Shown: positions 52,656 to 63,138, counted from the first letter of the stretch. The stretch is DNA of 64,000 bases from Croceicoccus marinus (GCF_001661675.2 NZ_CP019602.1:1141501-1205500), one strand, 5' to 3'. The notes: generated by a model from the sequence alone, not told the origin. Made by a program: numbers and translations.

Positions 52656-54170
52656 ATGTTGGTGGTGGAGACGATTGTTCGGATTCGGCGGGAGCACGCG
52701 AGCGGGAAGGCGATCAAAGCGATTGCGCGCGATCTGCGGCTGTCTCGCAAGGTAGTGCGCAAGGCGATCCGGGCGCCGGAAGGCGCGTTCGATTATCGCC
52801 GCACGGTTCAACCGCTGCCCCGGCTTGGGCCGTTTCAGGAGCGGCTCGACACGCTGCTGGCGGAGAACGAGGCCCGGCACCGGCGTGATCGGCTGCGCAT
52901 GACCCGGATCCATGATCTGCTGTGCCGTGAGGGGTTCGAGGGATCCTACGACGCGGTCCGGCGCTACGCCCGGCGCTGGACGGAAGCGAGGCGCAAGGAT
53001 GCGGGTGATGGGGCGCCCGCGTTCATCCCGCTCATGTTCAAGCCCGGCGAGGCCTACCAGTTCGACTGGAGCCACGAGGATGTGGAGATCGCGGGCAAGC
53101 CGATGCGAGTGAAGGTGGCGCAGATGCGGCTGTGTGCGTCGCGGGCTGTCTACGTCCGGGCCTATCCGCGCGAGACGCAGGAGATGGTGTTCGACGCCCA
53201 TGCCCGGGGCTTTGCCTTTTTTGGCGGCGTTCCCCTGCGCGGCATCTACGATAACATGAAGACCGCGGTCACCACCGTGTTCGTCGGCAAGGAGCGGGTG
53301 TTCAACCGCCGCTTTCTGGTCATGGCCGATCATTACATGGTCGAGCCGACCGCTTGCTCGCCGGCGGCGGGATGGGAGAAGGGTCAGGTCGAACATCAGG
53401 TCCAGACGATCCGGGGCCGGTTCTTCCAGCCTCGCCTGCGCTTTGCCAGCATCGAGGAGCTCAACGGGTGGCTGGAGGCCGAGTGCCTGCGCTGGGCCGC
53501 AACGCACGCGCATCCCGAGCAGAAGGAGCTGACCGTTGCCGAAGCGCTGGACCTCGAACGGTCTGCCTTGCAGCCGATGTTGGCGCCCTTCGACGGCTTC
53601 CACGAGACCGCCCATGCCGTGACCGGCACGTGCCTGATCAGCTTCGACCGCAACCGCTACTCAGTCATGGCCAAGGCTGCGCGGCGGGCCGTCCAGGTCC
53701 GCGCCTATGCCGACCGCATTGTCGTGCGCCTCGGCGACGAGGTAATCGCCGAGCATGCCCGGCACTTCGGCCGTGACCGGACGATCTATGATCCCTGGCA
53801 TTACCTGCCCGTTCTGGCGAACAAGCCCGGCGCTTTGCGGAACGGCGCGCCCTTCCAGGGGTGGGACCTGCCACCGGCACTGACGCGGTTGCGGCGCAAG
53901 CTGGGCGGCGGTGATGAAGCCGACCGCCGCTTCGTGCGCGTACTGGCAGCCGTAATGACCGATGGTCTGGAAGCGGTCGAGGCCGCGATCCGGGAGGCGC
54001 TCGATAACGGGGCCGTCAGCGACGAGGTGATCCTCAACATCCTGGCCCGATACCGGGACCCGCCATCCGAGCGCACTCTGGACGTGGTCGTTGATCTCAA
54101 GCTCAGTCACCCGCCGATCGCGGACTGCGCGCGCTACGATACGGTGCGAGGCTTCAATGCAGCGGCATGA
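52656..54170 (+). CDS. istA: IS21 transposase IstA
   Basis: The 504-residue DDE transposase has an N-terminal helix-turn-helix ([19 protein letters not shown]), a catalytic core with Asp137 (YQFDWSHED), Asp199 ([10 protein letters not shown]) and Glu246 ([15 protein letters not shown]), and a C-terminal beta-barrel ([12 protein letters not shown]). It overlaps istB by 14 nt, as usual in the family. The frame is intact. Confidence 0.95.
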   Translation: MLVVETIVRIRREHASGKAIKAIARDLRLSRKVVRKAIRAPEGAFDYRRTVQPLPRLGPFQERLDTLLAENEARHRRDRLRMTRIHDLLCREGFEGSYDAVRRYARRWTEARRKDAGDGAPAFIPLMFKPGEAYQFDWSHEDVEIAGKPMRVKVAQMRLCASRAVYVRAYPRETQEMVFDAHARGFAFFGGVPLRGIYDNMKTAVTTVFVGKERVFNRRFLVMADHYMVEPTACSPAAGWEKGQVEHQVQTIRGRFFQPRLRFASIEELNGWLEAECLRWAATHAHPEQKELTVAEALDLERSALQPMLAPFDGFHETAHAVTGTCLISFDRNRYSVMAKAARRAVQVRAYADRIVVRLGDEVIAEHARHFGRDRTIYDPWHYLPVLANKPGALRNGAPFQGWDLPPALTRLRRKLGGGDEADRRFVRVLAAVMTDGLEAVEAAIREALDNGAVSDEVILNILARYRDPPSERTLDVVVDLKLSHPPIADCARYDTVRGFNAAA

Positions 54171-54885
54171 AATGATCGAGGCGATGCGCGCGCTCGGCCT
54201 CAAGGGCATGGCAGGAGCCTTCGACGAGGCGGTAACCACCGGGCTGCAGCGCAAGCGCACGACCAACGAGATCCTGACCGACCTGCTGCGGGCAGAAGCA
54301 GCGCATCGTCATGCTGCCTCGATCCGCTACCGCATGACCGCGGCCAAGCTGCCTGTAATCAAGGACCTCGATGCCTTCGTGTTCGAGGGCACCCCTATCA
54401 ACGAAGGGCTGGTGCGTTCCCTGCACGCAGGTTCGTTCCTGCCCGGTCGCCGCAACATCGTGCTCATCGGCGGCACAGGGACGGGCAAGACCCATCTGGC
54501 CACCGCAATCACCGCCAGCGTCGTGCGTGTCGGTGCCCGTGGGCGCTACTTCAACACGGTCGATCTCGTCACCCGGCTCGAGGAAGAGGCGCGTATCGGC
54601 AAAGCCGGATCCATCGCCGCCCAGCTCAGCCGACTCGATCTCGTGGTGCTCGATGAACTGGGTTATCTGCCGTTCGCCCGATCCGGCGGGCAGCTCTTGT
54701 TCCACCTGATCAGCAAGCTCTACGAGCAGACCTCGGTCATCATCACCACCAACCTCGCCTTCGGCGAGTGGCCCACCGTGTTCGGCGACCCGAAGATGAC
54801 CACCGCGCTGCTCGACCGCATCACCCACCATTGCGACATCGTCGAGACCGGCAACGACAGCTGGCGCTTCAAAAACCGCAGCTGA
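54157..54885 (+). CDS. istB: IS21 helper ATPase IstB
   Basis: The 242-residue AAA+ protein, related to DnaC, assists IstA in target choice. Walker A GGTGTGKT (residues 105-112), Walker [13 protein letters not shown] and the sensor region [26 protein letters not shown] are present. ATG 54157 lies inside the end of istA. Length is normal. Confidence 0.95.
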   Translation: MQRHEMIEAMRALGLKGMAGAFDEAVTTGLQRKRTTNEILTDLLRAEAAHRHAASIRYRMTAAKLPVIKDLDAFVFEGTPINEGLVRSLHAGSFLPGRRNIVLIGGTGTGKTHLATAITASVVRVGARGRYFNTVDLVTRLEEEARIGKAGSIAAQLSRLDLVVLDELGYLPFARSGGQLLFHLISKLYEQTSVIITTNLAFGEWPTVFGDPKMTTALLDRITHHCDIVETGNDSWRFKNRS

Positions 54886-55051
54886 CCCGATCAGAAAAAC
54901 GCCTTCGCGCTGCTGACGCCTCCGGTCGGGCTACGCCCTTCCTACGCCGCCAGCAGCGCGAAACCCGCGCCCAACGTCGATCGATCTATGCAACGCTAAC
55001 GGGGTCCCTTTTGCGCGCCGATAGGGGGTCCCGATTGAACGCCGATTGACA

Positions 55052-55416
55052 ACCCGGGAGCGACCAACCCGATGGGCCGAGCGAAGTTCATGTTTCCCAA
55101 CCATCTTGGCATTTATTTGCATGACACTCCTGCTCGCGACGTTTTCGCGCGCAGCGCTCGCTACGTCAGCAATGGCTGTGTCAGGCTTGAGCGTGCGGAC
55201 GACCTGGCTAATTTCCTATCCAGTTCGGATCTGGTGTTTGGCGATGCCGAACAACCGACACGCCGGGTCGTTTTGGCGCAACCGGTGCCCGTCTTCATCA
55301 TGCACTTCACGTTCTGGGCGGAGGGCAAGACGCTGTCTTTCCACAACGATGTTTACCATAAGGATCAGCCGTTGCTGGACGCGGTCCAAATAGAGGGTAT
55401 GCCGGGCATTTCCTAG
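55052..55416 (+). pseudogene. L,D-transpeptidase, 3' part after the IS21 element
   Basis: After the target duplication the frame continues NPGATNPMGRAKFMFPNHLG, then HDTPARDVFARSARYVSNGCVRLERADDLANF. This is the YkuD catalytic end with the cysteine in SNGCVRL. It is exactly in frame with the 5' part once one copy of the 7-bp duplication and the IS are removed. The common SHGC motif reads SNGC, a variant seen in the YcbB branch (often SSGC). Confidence 0.88.
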
Positions 55417-55525
55417 CAGGTGCCTCGCAATATGTATCCCCGCGCGAAGCCCAAGGTTAAGGATGTTCCTGCTGATCCGCGGCGCCGGGCTTGCCGAGGG
55501 GGCGAAAGTACACAGAAAGTGAGCA

Positions 55526-56608
55526 ATGGACGAGGTTGATCCAGGAAAACCCGCCGATCAACTGAGGACTGGACGCATCGTGGCGGCAGCGGTTGCGATC
55601 TTATGCGTAATTGGCGTCGCCTTGATACTGTTCGAGCTCGCCCGATTCCTGCTTCTGGTGTTCGCCGCGGTGGTGCTTGCGACGGTCTTCGATGCAATGA
55701 CGCGGGGGGTCTGCCGGTTGACGGGGTTGCGCATCCGCGCGCTGGCTCTCACCATCTCCGTTATCGGACTGCTCACTATATTCCTCGGCGCATTTGCCTT
55801 GTTTGGGGCCCAGTTCGGCAACCAGCTGGAGACAATCCGGGAAAGCATTCCGGCTGCCATCCAAAGCCTCGAATCGCTCCTCGGCCAGATCGGGATGGGC
55901 GGATCGTTGGCTGAGCTGCTCGAACTGGGTACGCAGGATCTCTCCAATCTCGCGACACGCCTTGGTGGATATGCGATGGCTGTCACCAGCGGGGTGACAG
56001 ACTTCGTGCTTGTGTTCGTGGGAGCAATCTTCATCGCGGCGAACCCCGGTGTCTATCGCCGTGGCCTGTTGATGCTGATGCCACAGCGTGCGGAGCGGAC
56101 GGCGGCCGACTTTATCAGCGATGCTTCGCGGGGGCTGCGCGGCTGGATGGTGGGGCAGGCAGTTTCTTCGCTGGTCGTAGCCGCGCTTACCTGGGTTGGG
56201 CTCACATTGCTAGGGGTGCCCGCCTCTGGTGGCTTGGCGATCATTGCCGGCTTGCTCGACGTGATTCCGATGGTCGGACCGATCATTGCCGGCATTCCGG
56301 CGGTGCTGCTTGCCCTCACGGTTTCCCCCGCCACTGCGCTATGGACCATCGGCCTCTATCTTCTGATCCAGCAATTGCAGGGCAATTTTCTCCAGCCGAT
56401 GATCCAGAAGCATGCGGTCAACGTTCCGCCGGCGGTTCTGCTTTTCGCAGTGTTCGGGGCCGGGATACTATTCGGGGCGCTGGGTGTCTTGCTGGCAGCT
56501 CCGCTGACGATCGTGGTGTTTGTCCTGGTCCAGCGGGTCTATGTGCGCGAATTGCTGGGCAAGCCGATCGGCATCGCCGGCGAAGCCGATCCTCAGGATC
56601 GGTCTTGA
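55526..56608 (+). CDS. AI-2E family transporter (PerM/TqsA-like)
   Basis: The 360-residue inner-membrane protein has eight or so helices in the family's pattern: two N-terminal pairs (ALILFELARFLLLVFAAVVLA), a long amphipathic segment (ETIRESIPAAIQSLESLLG), and C-terminal LDVIPMVGPIIAGIPAV and QGNFLQPMIQKHAV. PMVGP and QxxxLxPxI are family signatures. Substrates vary (autoinducer-2, ions, fatty acids), so none is assigned. Confidence 0.9.
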   Translation: MDEVDPGKPADQLRTGRIVAAAVAILCVIGVALILFELARFLLLVFAAVVLATVFDAMTRGVCRLTGLRIRALALTISVIGLLTIFLGAFALFGAQFGNQLETIRESIPAAIQSLESLLGQIGMGGSLAELLELGTQDLSNLATRLGGYAMAVTSGVTDFVLVFVGAIFIAANPGVYRRGLLMLMPQRAERTAADFISDASRGLRGWMVGQAVSSLVVAALTWVGLTLLGVPASGGLAIIAGLLDVIPMVGPIIAGIPAVLLALTVSPATALWTIGLYLLIQQLQGNFLQPMIQKHAVNVPPAVLLFAVFGAGILFGALGVLLAAPLTIVVFVLVQRVYVRELLGKPIGIAGEADPQDRS

Positions 56609-57125
56609 GGGTTGCTGGCTATAGTCGGAAGCTTGCGCGGGCACACCGAAGCTTGGGCATTATCGATGTGATGTGGCACGACCGCTCGAACTGGTACTGC
56701 TTTGGGTAACGCCATTCCATGAAAAGCCGGGCCAGGTTTCGCGTGAAGGAGCGGTTCTTGGATATTGCGCAAACGGACCCGGTTAGCTCGCTTGTCCCTG
56801 AGGCGCTGGTCGGGTGAGCGACAGCACCGTGCTCACAATCCATTACTCTGGACCAGAGGCCGCACAGTCTTAAATGCGGTAGGATACTGAGTGCGAAGCA
56901 GACGGACATCCCGGGTGGAAACCAGCTGTCACAGCCTTTGGATGACTGGATGCCGCTCCCAGCACTTTTGGAACCGCCGGCAGCAGACCTGGACTGTTTG
57001 AGTTTCCAACGGCGTGAATGCACGACGGCTTTCGGTCATCCGTACCGGGCCAGCGAACGTTGGCTTTGTCGGCGGATCGAAAATTCGACTCAGGTCAGTT
57101 AACGAATAGCTGGACCGGAGACGAC
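56609..57125. other. About 500 bp without a recognisable gene
   Basis: Between the AI-2E-type gene and the SDR remnant no frame has protein-family resemblance; a 134-codon minus-strand frame (56619-57023) is Ser/Arg-rich and looks spurious. No strong hairpin or promoter stood out. The sequence fits non-functional, decaying DNA. Confidence 0.4.
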
Positions 57126-57619
57126 ATGAAACGCACTGGCAACACGAACTTCATGACTGGCGGAAGTTCCGGTATCGGGCGCGCACTAGCCCACCGTTGG
57201 CATGACGAGGGCAATAATGTCATCGTTTCCGGCCGGAAAAGATCGTCGAGACCAATCTGCTCGGTCCGGTCCTTGTGGTATCTTTGGGCACCGGCTTCGT
57301 GCCCTATCCGTCTGCGGTGACCCATTCGGCGAGCACGGCGGCGGTCCACTCCTACCTCGTGTCGCTTCGCGCCTTGCTAAAAATTAGTGTGCAAGTCATT
57401 GAAATCATTCCCCCGCAGGTCGCGACCGATTTGATGGTTGATCTAAAAGAGCCGCCGCAGAGCGTGCCACTCGACAAGTTCGCGGATGATGTGATGGCGC
57501 CGCTGACCGTGCAGCCGGACGCCGACGAGATCATCGTGGAGGAGGTCGAACCGTTCCGCTTTCCCGAACGCGACGGCACACTGCGGGAGATCGTTGCCAG
57601 CATGACCGATAGCGATTGA
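57126..57619 (+). pseudogene. Short-chain dehydrogenase (DltE-like) remnant with internal deletion
   Basis: The N-terminal piece (57126 onward) encodes NFMTGGSSGIGRALAHRWHD and VIVSGRK, the NAD(P)-binding TGxxxGIG start of SDR enzymes. Around 57238 it passes into another frame that encodes the enzyme's end: PYPSAVTHSASTAAVHSYLVSLR, then IIPPQVATDL. About 100 middle residues with most of the catalytic centre are missing, and the usual Tyr-x-x-x-Lys is not seen. It cannot be active. Confidence 0.75.
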
Positions 57620-57884
57620 GATAGCATCGAGTCCATGATCTGCCTGTCGTCAGCCGCTGGTGCTGCCACCGTCCCGGGAGTTATTGAAATGCAATTCCCG
57701 ACAGTTTCCCCAAACTGTGAAGCCGACATTCGCCGCCGGATGCATGGGTGACGGTGCACATGGCTTTCTGACCTGTCCGGACTTCGACCCAGCGCAAAGT
57801 CGCAGTCGCCATAAGGTCGCTGACCTTGCGGGAGAGCGACAAGCCTTAGAGATCAGGAGCTTGGAACGTGAAGTTGAAGCTAAC

Positions 57885-59918
57885 CTACTGCTTCGCCTGC
57901 TCCGAAGTCAGCGCCTTGAACTCCGCCAGCCGGATCGCGCGTCCGCCAGTCGGCTTCATAACCGCCCGCAGGCGCGTGACTTCCCGGCTGCTCCATTGCA
58001 GATCGGTGATGCCGTTGGGCACCGCCGCGCCGCGCGCAAGTGGATGCCAGCTTCCGTCCTGCCAGTATTCGATGGCAACCGCGGAAGGCGCCGCGAATGT
58101 CGCGCCGTCGTCGAAAAAGGCAAGCTCCGCCCTGTCGACACGGACCGACTTGCCGAAGTCCACCGCATACCACTGCTCGCCGGTCGATGGCGCTGAGTCC
58201 CAGCCGTTGGGAAGTTCGGGATAGAACCACGTCCTGCCGTCGATTGCGTCGTGCAGTGCCTCGGTATCGGTGCTGCTGGAGGCACTGGCCATCGGAAAAT
58301 CGCCGCGAACCAGCTGGACCGCGCGGTTGATGTCACGCCGGATCGGCGCGGCCCCGGCGCGGGTGACGGGCACGGTCAGCCGGCCCAATGTCCCCCGCCG
58401 CGCGACTTCCTGCCCATCCACTTCGATCGAGAGGCCGCGTCCCTTGCCGTAATGCGACCCGTCGGCATCCCAGGCCACGGCGATGCGCCGGCCGTGATAG
58501 GGCACGTCCTCGACGCGGAACCAGGCCAGTGCCTGCGCGTCGCCCGCATCGGGCAGCAGCGGGTTGATTTCGAGCATGTCGTCGGCCCGCGGCCTTATGC
58601 CGACAAGGCCGGTCAGGATCAGGTCGATGAAGCCGGAATGAAAATAGTGGTGGCTTCGGTCCAGCCCGACGATCGGCTTGCCCGTCTCCGGATGATAGTC
58701 TTCCTCCAGGTCCAGCAGATCGCCTTGGTAATGCAAATCGGCATATTCGCGCAGCAGCCGCATGTATTCGCTGCGCGTGATCGGCCCCGTGTGGTCGTAA
58801 TGGTCCAGCAGATTGGCCATGCCGGTCAGGACCTGCGTCGTCTGATAGGGCCAGATCGGGCCGTTCCACTGGCATTCGGGGGCATCGCCCAGATAGCGAT
58901 ACTGCTTCCTGTAATATTCGTAGGGCTTCTCGACCGTCCGCATTCCCGCGTCGCCCTTCAGCGAGGCAGGGTCGAGCAGATGCGACCAAGCGGATGCATG
59001 TTTTGCGTCGTCGGGCGCCAAGTCGAAGGTCCACGGCAGATAGCCGGCCAGTTCGCGCGCGCGAATGAAGTCCCAGTAGTCGACATGCTCGTTATCGACC
59101 TTGTAGCGGTCGGTGAAATGGCCAAGCGCCGGGTTCCACAAATCGGCGATCATGCGCTGCTGCAACTGGTCGGCACGCTCGGCGAATTGCGCCGACAGTG
59201 CCTCGTCGCCCGCCATGTCCGCGATCCGGGAAATGGCGCGCGCATTGGCGACCATATAGCTGTTGATCGACGGCCTGAAGCTGTCACCGCCGCGAAACCC
59301 GTCCTCTCCGCCCGAGGCGTCGATGGAGGAGACGGTATATTCGGTCGCGTCCAGCAGCGGCTCGATATAATAGAGCCGCTTGGACCAGTCGTAGTGATCC
59401 TCCCACAATCCGTAATTGTAGCGCATCACCGGCAAGTGGCGCCGAACCGCCATGCCGTCGCCGTCGACCAGATAGCGGCCCCAGACGGAATCCGCCATAT
59501 AATCAGTGAAGTGGCGGTTGTTTCCGCCATGATACATGAAGTTGATATAGTCGTGGGTGAAGCGCCGGTCGTTCAGCCAGCGCCCCTCGGCGATATGGAA
59601 GCCGGTGGCATCGTTCAGGCTCGCATAGGGTTCGCGCTGCCAGCTGACGTCATCGGCGAATTCGGTGGTGATGTAACCCTGCTCGCCCAAGTCGCGCTGG
59701 TGCGCGCGGAAGATCGACCAGCGATAGTAGTAGACCGCATCGAGCCGCGGATCGGCGCTTTCGAAAAAGGGGATGCGGTCGCGGTACCACGGCGCGTCAT
59801 TGCCGAAATGCTCGGCGGCGATCTGCTGGTGATCAAGCTGCTGCGCCATGGCAGGAGCGCTCGCGGCCCCCGCAAGCAGGGCGGCGGCAAGGCTCAGGGC
59901 GGTCCGGCGTAGCACCAT
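57885..59918 (-). CDS. Secreted six-hairpin glycosidase (MGH1-like) with C-terminal beta domain
   Basis: The 677-residue protein has a signal peptide (ALSLAAALLAGAASAPAMAQ). An (alpha/alpha)6 domain (about 40-500) resembles the MGH1/GH63-type glycosidase fold: RYLVDGDGMAVRRHLPVMRY in part, SINSYMVANARAISRIADM, GPIWPYQTTQVLTGMANLL and HYFHSGFIDLILTGLVGI. A C-terminal jelly-roll like F5/8 or CBM32 follows (about 545-670, WYAVDFGKSVRVDRAEL). The exact substrate cannot be named. It lies 134 nt downstream of the TonB receptor on the same strand. Confidence 0.75.
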   Translation of the reverse strand: MVLRRTALSLAAALLAGAASAPAMAQQLDHQQIAAEHFGNDAPWYRDRIPFFESADPRLDAVYYYRWSIFRAHQRDLGEQGYITTEFADDVSWQREPYASLNDATGFHIAEGRWLNDRRFTHDYINFMYHGGNNRHFTDYMADSVWGRYLVDGDGMAVRRHLPVMRYNYGLWEDHYDWSKRLYYIEPLLDATEYTVSSIDASGGEDGFRGGDSFRPSINSYMVANARAISRIADMAGDEALSAQFAERADQLQQRMIADLWNPALGHFTDRYKVDNEHVDYWDFIRARELAGYLPWTFDLAPDDAKHASAWSHLLDPASLKGDAGMRTVEKPYEYYRKQYRYLGDAPECQWNGPIWPYQTTQVLTGMANLLDHYDHTGPITRSEYMRLLREYADLHYQGDLLDLEEDYHPETGKPIVGLDRSHHYFHSGFIDLILTGLVGIRPRADDMLEINPLLPDAGDAQALAWFRVEDVPYHGRRIAVAWDADGSHYGKGRGLSIEVDGQEVARRGTLGRLTVPVTRAGAAPIRRDINRAVQLVRGDFPMASASSSTDTEALHDAIDGRTWFYPELPNGWDSAPSTGEQWYAVDFGKSVRVDRAELAFFDDGATFAAPSAVAIEYWQDGSWHPLARGAAVPNGITDLQWSSREVTRLRAVMKPTGGRAIRLAEFKALTSEQAKQ

Positions 59919-60007
59919 GGCTCTCCTATTGTTCCGACATCGGCGGCCGCCATCCCGGCCCATGAGGGAGAGGAGGTGGAAGGGCCCATCTGGCGGCCGC
60001 CAATGGT

Positions 60008-60044
60008 CGGTCGGGGCAGGGGGCAACCCCCCGGACCCCGACCG
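60008..60044 (-). terminator. Hairpin between the second TonB receptor and the glycosidase gene
   Basis: CGGTCGGGG pairs with CCCCGACCG, and an inner GGGGG/CCCCC stem continues it. It lies 9 nt after the receptor stop on the minus strand. No T-run follows, so it may stabilise the receptor mRNA rather than end transcription. Confidence 0.4.
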
Positions 60045-60052
60045 GATCATAC

Positions 60053-62926
60053 TCAGTCGAAAGTGAAACGCACGCCCAGTGCAAAGGTGCGATCAAGAAG
60101 CAGGTTATTGGTGTTGAACTGCTCCGGATTACCCGCGTCGGCGTATTTGTAATATTCCTGCTGCTTCGATTCGGTGATGTTCACCGCATCGAAGGTCAGC
60201 GCCACGTCCTGCGTCACGTCCCAGGTCAGCTGGAAGTCCAGGCTGTCCTCGGGCCGCCGCCAGATGCCGATCGGATTGGCAAAGGCACGTTGCTCGTTGA
60301 GGCGCAGGAAACCGTCGCGCCAGACATAGGACAGGCGGGCACCGATCGGACCGCGTTCATAGGCCAGGGTCGCGTTGTACGAAAACTTGGACACGTTGAA
60401 GAACTGCGACCGCGTCTCGGTGACATTGCCGTCGACATCGGTATCCGGGATCGTCTGCTCGGAATCGAGGATCGTGGCGCTGCCCTGGAAGCCCAGACCG
60501 TCCAGCAGGCCCGGCAGATAGTCGGGGAAATAGGTCAGACCGACTTCCAGGCCCTGAAGCCAGCCGTCCGATGCGTTGGACGGGCGCGTGATCTGGAAGA
60601 AATCGGTCGCCGTGTCGCCCACGATCGGGTTGTCGGGAATGAATTCCAGCTGCGTCAGCGGAACGACCAGCCCTTCGATCTCGCGGCGGAAGGCGGTGAT
60701 CGTGATCGCGCTGCTGCGGCCGAAATACCATTCCAGCGCCAGGTCGTAGTTCTTGGATTCGGTCGCGCTCAGCTGCGGGTTGCCCGCGCTGCCCGTACCG
60801 AAGCCCAGGCGCGACAGGTCGCCCACCAGGCTGACATTGGGGTTGAGATCGCCGAATGCGGGCCGCCGCAGCGTTTCGCCATAATTGAAGCGCAGGCGCA
60901 CGTCGGGCGTGATCTCGTACCGCAGCGTGGCGCTGGGCAGGACCTTCATCTGATTGGTCGAGACATTGGACTCGGCCAGCATGTTCAGGCGGTCGAAGTA
61001 ATTATAGTCGGTATCGATCGCCACAAGACGCGCGCCGCCCTGGATCAGCAGCGGGCCGCCGAACAGGTCGATCTCGCCATCGGCAAGCAGATAGGCCGAC
61101 ATGGTGACTTCGTTGATGTCGAACACCCGGTCGAAGGTCAGCTGGTCCGACAGGCGGATATTGGGATTGTTCGGCTGATACAGCTGCCGAATGGCGTCGC
61201 GGTTCTCATAGAGCGCGGGGCCGTCGGCCAGCACCCAGCTGGTCGGGACATTGGCCCGGCCGTCATAGAAACCGCTGTTGGTGAACTGGTACTGCTCGCC
61301 CAGTTCGGCCAGGGTGATGCCAAGACCGCCCGCGCCCTGCTCACGCACGAAGGTGCTGGTGTCGCGGTCGTCGAAGCGGAAGCCCGCCTTGATCCGGCGC
61401 ACGAAGCCCTCGTCGAACTCGTAATAGCCGTCGAGCATGAAGGTCAAAGCGCTGCCTTCGGCCCTGTTCGCATTGTCGAACAGGTCACGCACGAACCAGC
61501 GATTGGGGTCGGTGTGCAAGTCGGGATCGCTGAAGCTGTAGGAAGGAATGCCGCCGCCAGCGTTGAAATCGACGTCGATGTCCTGTCTGAAACCTGCGTG
61601 ATCGGTACGCAGCGCAATGAACGAGGTTTCGTTCGTGCTGTCCTGATAGGCAAGATCGGCGGTGATCAGGCCGTGATTGCCCAGGTCCCACGCACCGTTC
61701 AGCGCATAGACGTAGCTGTCGGTCTTGGCGGTGCCGTAATCGCCGCTGTTGAAGCCGAAGACGTCGCCGACCTGGCGCGACTTGACGATGTTGGTGCCTT
61801 CGTAAAGCTCGAAGGTCTCTCCCGGATTGGGGCCCAGTGCGTTCCACCAGTCGGCGAAATTGAAGAACAGCGAATTGAACGTGTTGCCGCGGAATCCGGT
61901 GTAATAGAACTCAGCCGTATAGACCGAACTGCTGTTGGGCGCCCATTGCAGCGCCGCATTGATCGACGGGCGCTCACGTTCGCCATACAGGTCCGAGCTG
62001 ATGACAGCATCGCGCGCGAGGTAATAGGGAACCTGCACCCCGCCGTCGGGGCCATAGGCGAAGCTCGAGCCGGGGGCGGTGGGAAGCCCGGCGTTCAGCC
62101 CCGGCGTCCAGCTGGAGAATGCCGGATCGGTGCTGGGGAAGATGCGCTCCAGCGGAAGCAGGCCCGAACCCTCAGGCGGGTTTTCGGTCGCGAAAGGCAC
62201 CATGGCGCCTGCCTGCACGTTCATGTTGCGATAGTTGTACTTGGTATAGCTGCCGTTCACCAGCACGCCGATCTCGCCGATGTCGGTGTCCCAGGTGTCG
62301 CTGACCAGCAGGGCGACGTTCGGATTGATCTCGTCCGCCAGCTCGCTGTAGATGCCGCGCGCCAGGCCCGACACGGTGAAGCCGTCGAAATCGAACGGGC
62401 GGCGGGTATGGACGTCGATCTGGCCGGCAAGGCCGAATTCCAGCTGGTCGGCGGAACGCGTCTTGTAGACGTCGATCTGCTTGACCAGGTTGGCCGAAAT
62501 GTCCTGCAGCGCGAACGACGTGCCGCCCGCGGTGAAGATGTTGCGCCCGTTCCAGGTCGTGACCGGATCGGGAAGGCCGCGGATGGTGATGAAGGCGGTC
62601 TCGCCGCCGGCGCGGTCGGTCACCTGGACGCCGGTCACGCGCTGAAGCGCTTCGACCACATTGTTGTCGGGCAGTTTGCCGACATCCTCGGCGACGACGG
62701 AATCGACGATCTGGACCGACTCGCGCCGCACGTCGAGCGCGCCGACGATGGACGCCTTGACGCCGGTGACGACGATGACGTCATCGGGTGCGGTGTTTCC
62801 GGTATCCCCGGCCTGCGTATCGGTGACCGGCAGATCGCCGGGGGTCGCGTCCTGTGCCTGCGCCATGCCGGCAAGGCCGAGAGCGAAAACCGAAGCGGTG
62901 CACAATGCGATTGGCTTGAGCGCCAT
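60053..62926 (-). CDS. TonB-dependent receptor, second sugar locus
   Basis: The 957-residue outer-membrane receptor has a signal peptide (ALGLAGMAQAQ), the TonB-box-like DVIVVTG, and a plug with VAEDVGKLPDNNVVEALQRVTGVQV and the TIRGLPD motif (given in pieces). A long barrel ends FALGVRFTFD. The VGKLPDNNV plug places it in the carbohydrate-locus group, as for 13287. Upstream are two operator-like words and a TTGTCGGAGTTA element. The GH43 gene upstream and glycosidase downstream point to oligosaccharide uptake. Confidence 0.93.
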   Translation of the reverse strand: MALKPIALCTASVFALGLAGMAQAQDATPGDLPVTDTQAGDTGNTAPDDVIVVTGVKASIVGALDVRRESVQIVDSVVAEDVGKLPDNNVVEALQRVTGVQVTDRAGGETAFITIRGLPDPVTTWNGRNIFTAGGTSFALQDISANLVKQIDVYKTRSADQLEFGLAGQIDVHTRRPFDFDGFTVSGLARGIYSELADEINPNVALLVSDTWDTDIGEIGVLVNGSYTKYNYRNMNVQAGAMVPFATENPPEGSGLLPLERIFPSTDPAFSSWTPGLNAGLPTAPGSSFAYGPDGGVQVPYYLARDAVISSDLYGERERPSINAALQWAPNSSSVYTAEFYYTGFRGNTFNSLFFNFADWWNALGPNPGETFELYEGTNIVKSRQVGDVFGFNSGDYGTAKTDSYVYALNGAWDLGNHGLITADLAYQDSTNETSFIALRTDHAGFRQDIDVDFNAGGGIPSYSFSDPDLHTDPNRWFVRDLFDNANRAEGSALTFMLDGYYEFDEGFVRRIKAGFRFDDRDTSTFVREQGAGGLGITLAELGEQYQFTNSGFYDGRANVPTSWVLADGPALYENRDAIRQLYQPNNPNIRLSDQLTFDRVFDINEVTMSAYLLADGEIDLFGGPLLIQGGARLVAIDTDYNYFDRLNMLAESNVSTNQMKVLPSATLRYEITPDVRLRFNYGETLRRPAFGDLNPNVSLVGDLSRLGFGTGSAGNPQLSATESKNYDLALEWYFGRSSAITITAFRREIEGLVVPLTQLEFIPDNPIVGDTATDFFQITRPSNASDGWLQGLEVGLTYFPDYLPGLLDGLGFQGSATILDSEQTIPDTDVDGNVTETRSQFFNVSKFSYNATLAYERGPIGARLSYVWRDGFLRLNEQRAFANPIGIWRRPEDSLDFQLTWDVTQDVALTFDAVNITESKQQEYYKYADAGNPEQFNTNNLLLDRTFALGVRFTFD

Positions 62927-63123
62927 GACCTAACCCTCCCTTTCCGAGGCTGGCCACTACCATGCCTCAATCTGATAATTGGGCTGTGTTATTTGTCGGA
63001 GTTATAAACTGCAAGGGGAAATTTGAACGCCCGGTGTCATCGGCAATTCCCCTGTGGCAATCATGCTACGCCGGGTCGAATTAAGCCTTGTGGTACCGAT
63101 ATTTCCCCAGCTCGATGCTGCGA

Positions 63124-63138
63124 TGTTACCGCTACCAA
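63124..63138. promoter_or_regulatory. Operator-like 15-mer upstream of the second TonB receptor (copy 2 of 3)
   Basis: TGTTACCGCTACCAA lies about 200 nt before the receptor start in the 263-bp gap after the GH43 gene. It is identical to 63210-63224 and the reverse complement of 13324-13338. It resembles LacI-family (XylR-like) operators. Confidence 0.6.

Larger units (their letters stand above)
52544..55051 (+). mobile_element. Complete IS21-family insertion sequence (2508 bp)
   Basis: Ends are TGTGGACCGG... and the inverted TGTCAATCGG..., with further IR matches (CGGCGT, CAA, GGGACCCC). The element begins TG and ends CA. A 7-bp target duplication ACCCGGG flanks it (52537-52543 and 55052-55058). 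Extra copies of AAAAGGGACCC near each end match the multiple terminal repeats of the family. It carries istA and istB intact, so it may still be mobile. Confidence 0.93.
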
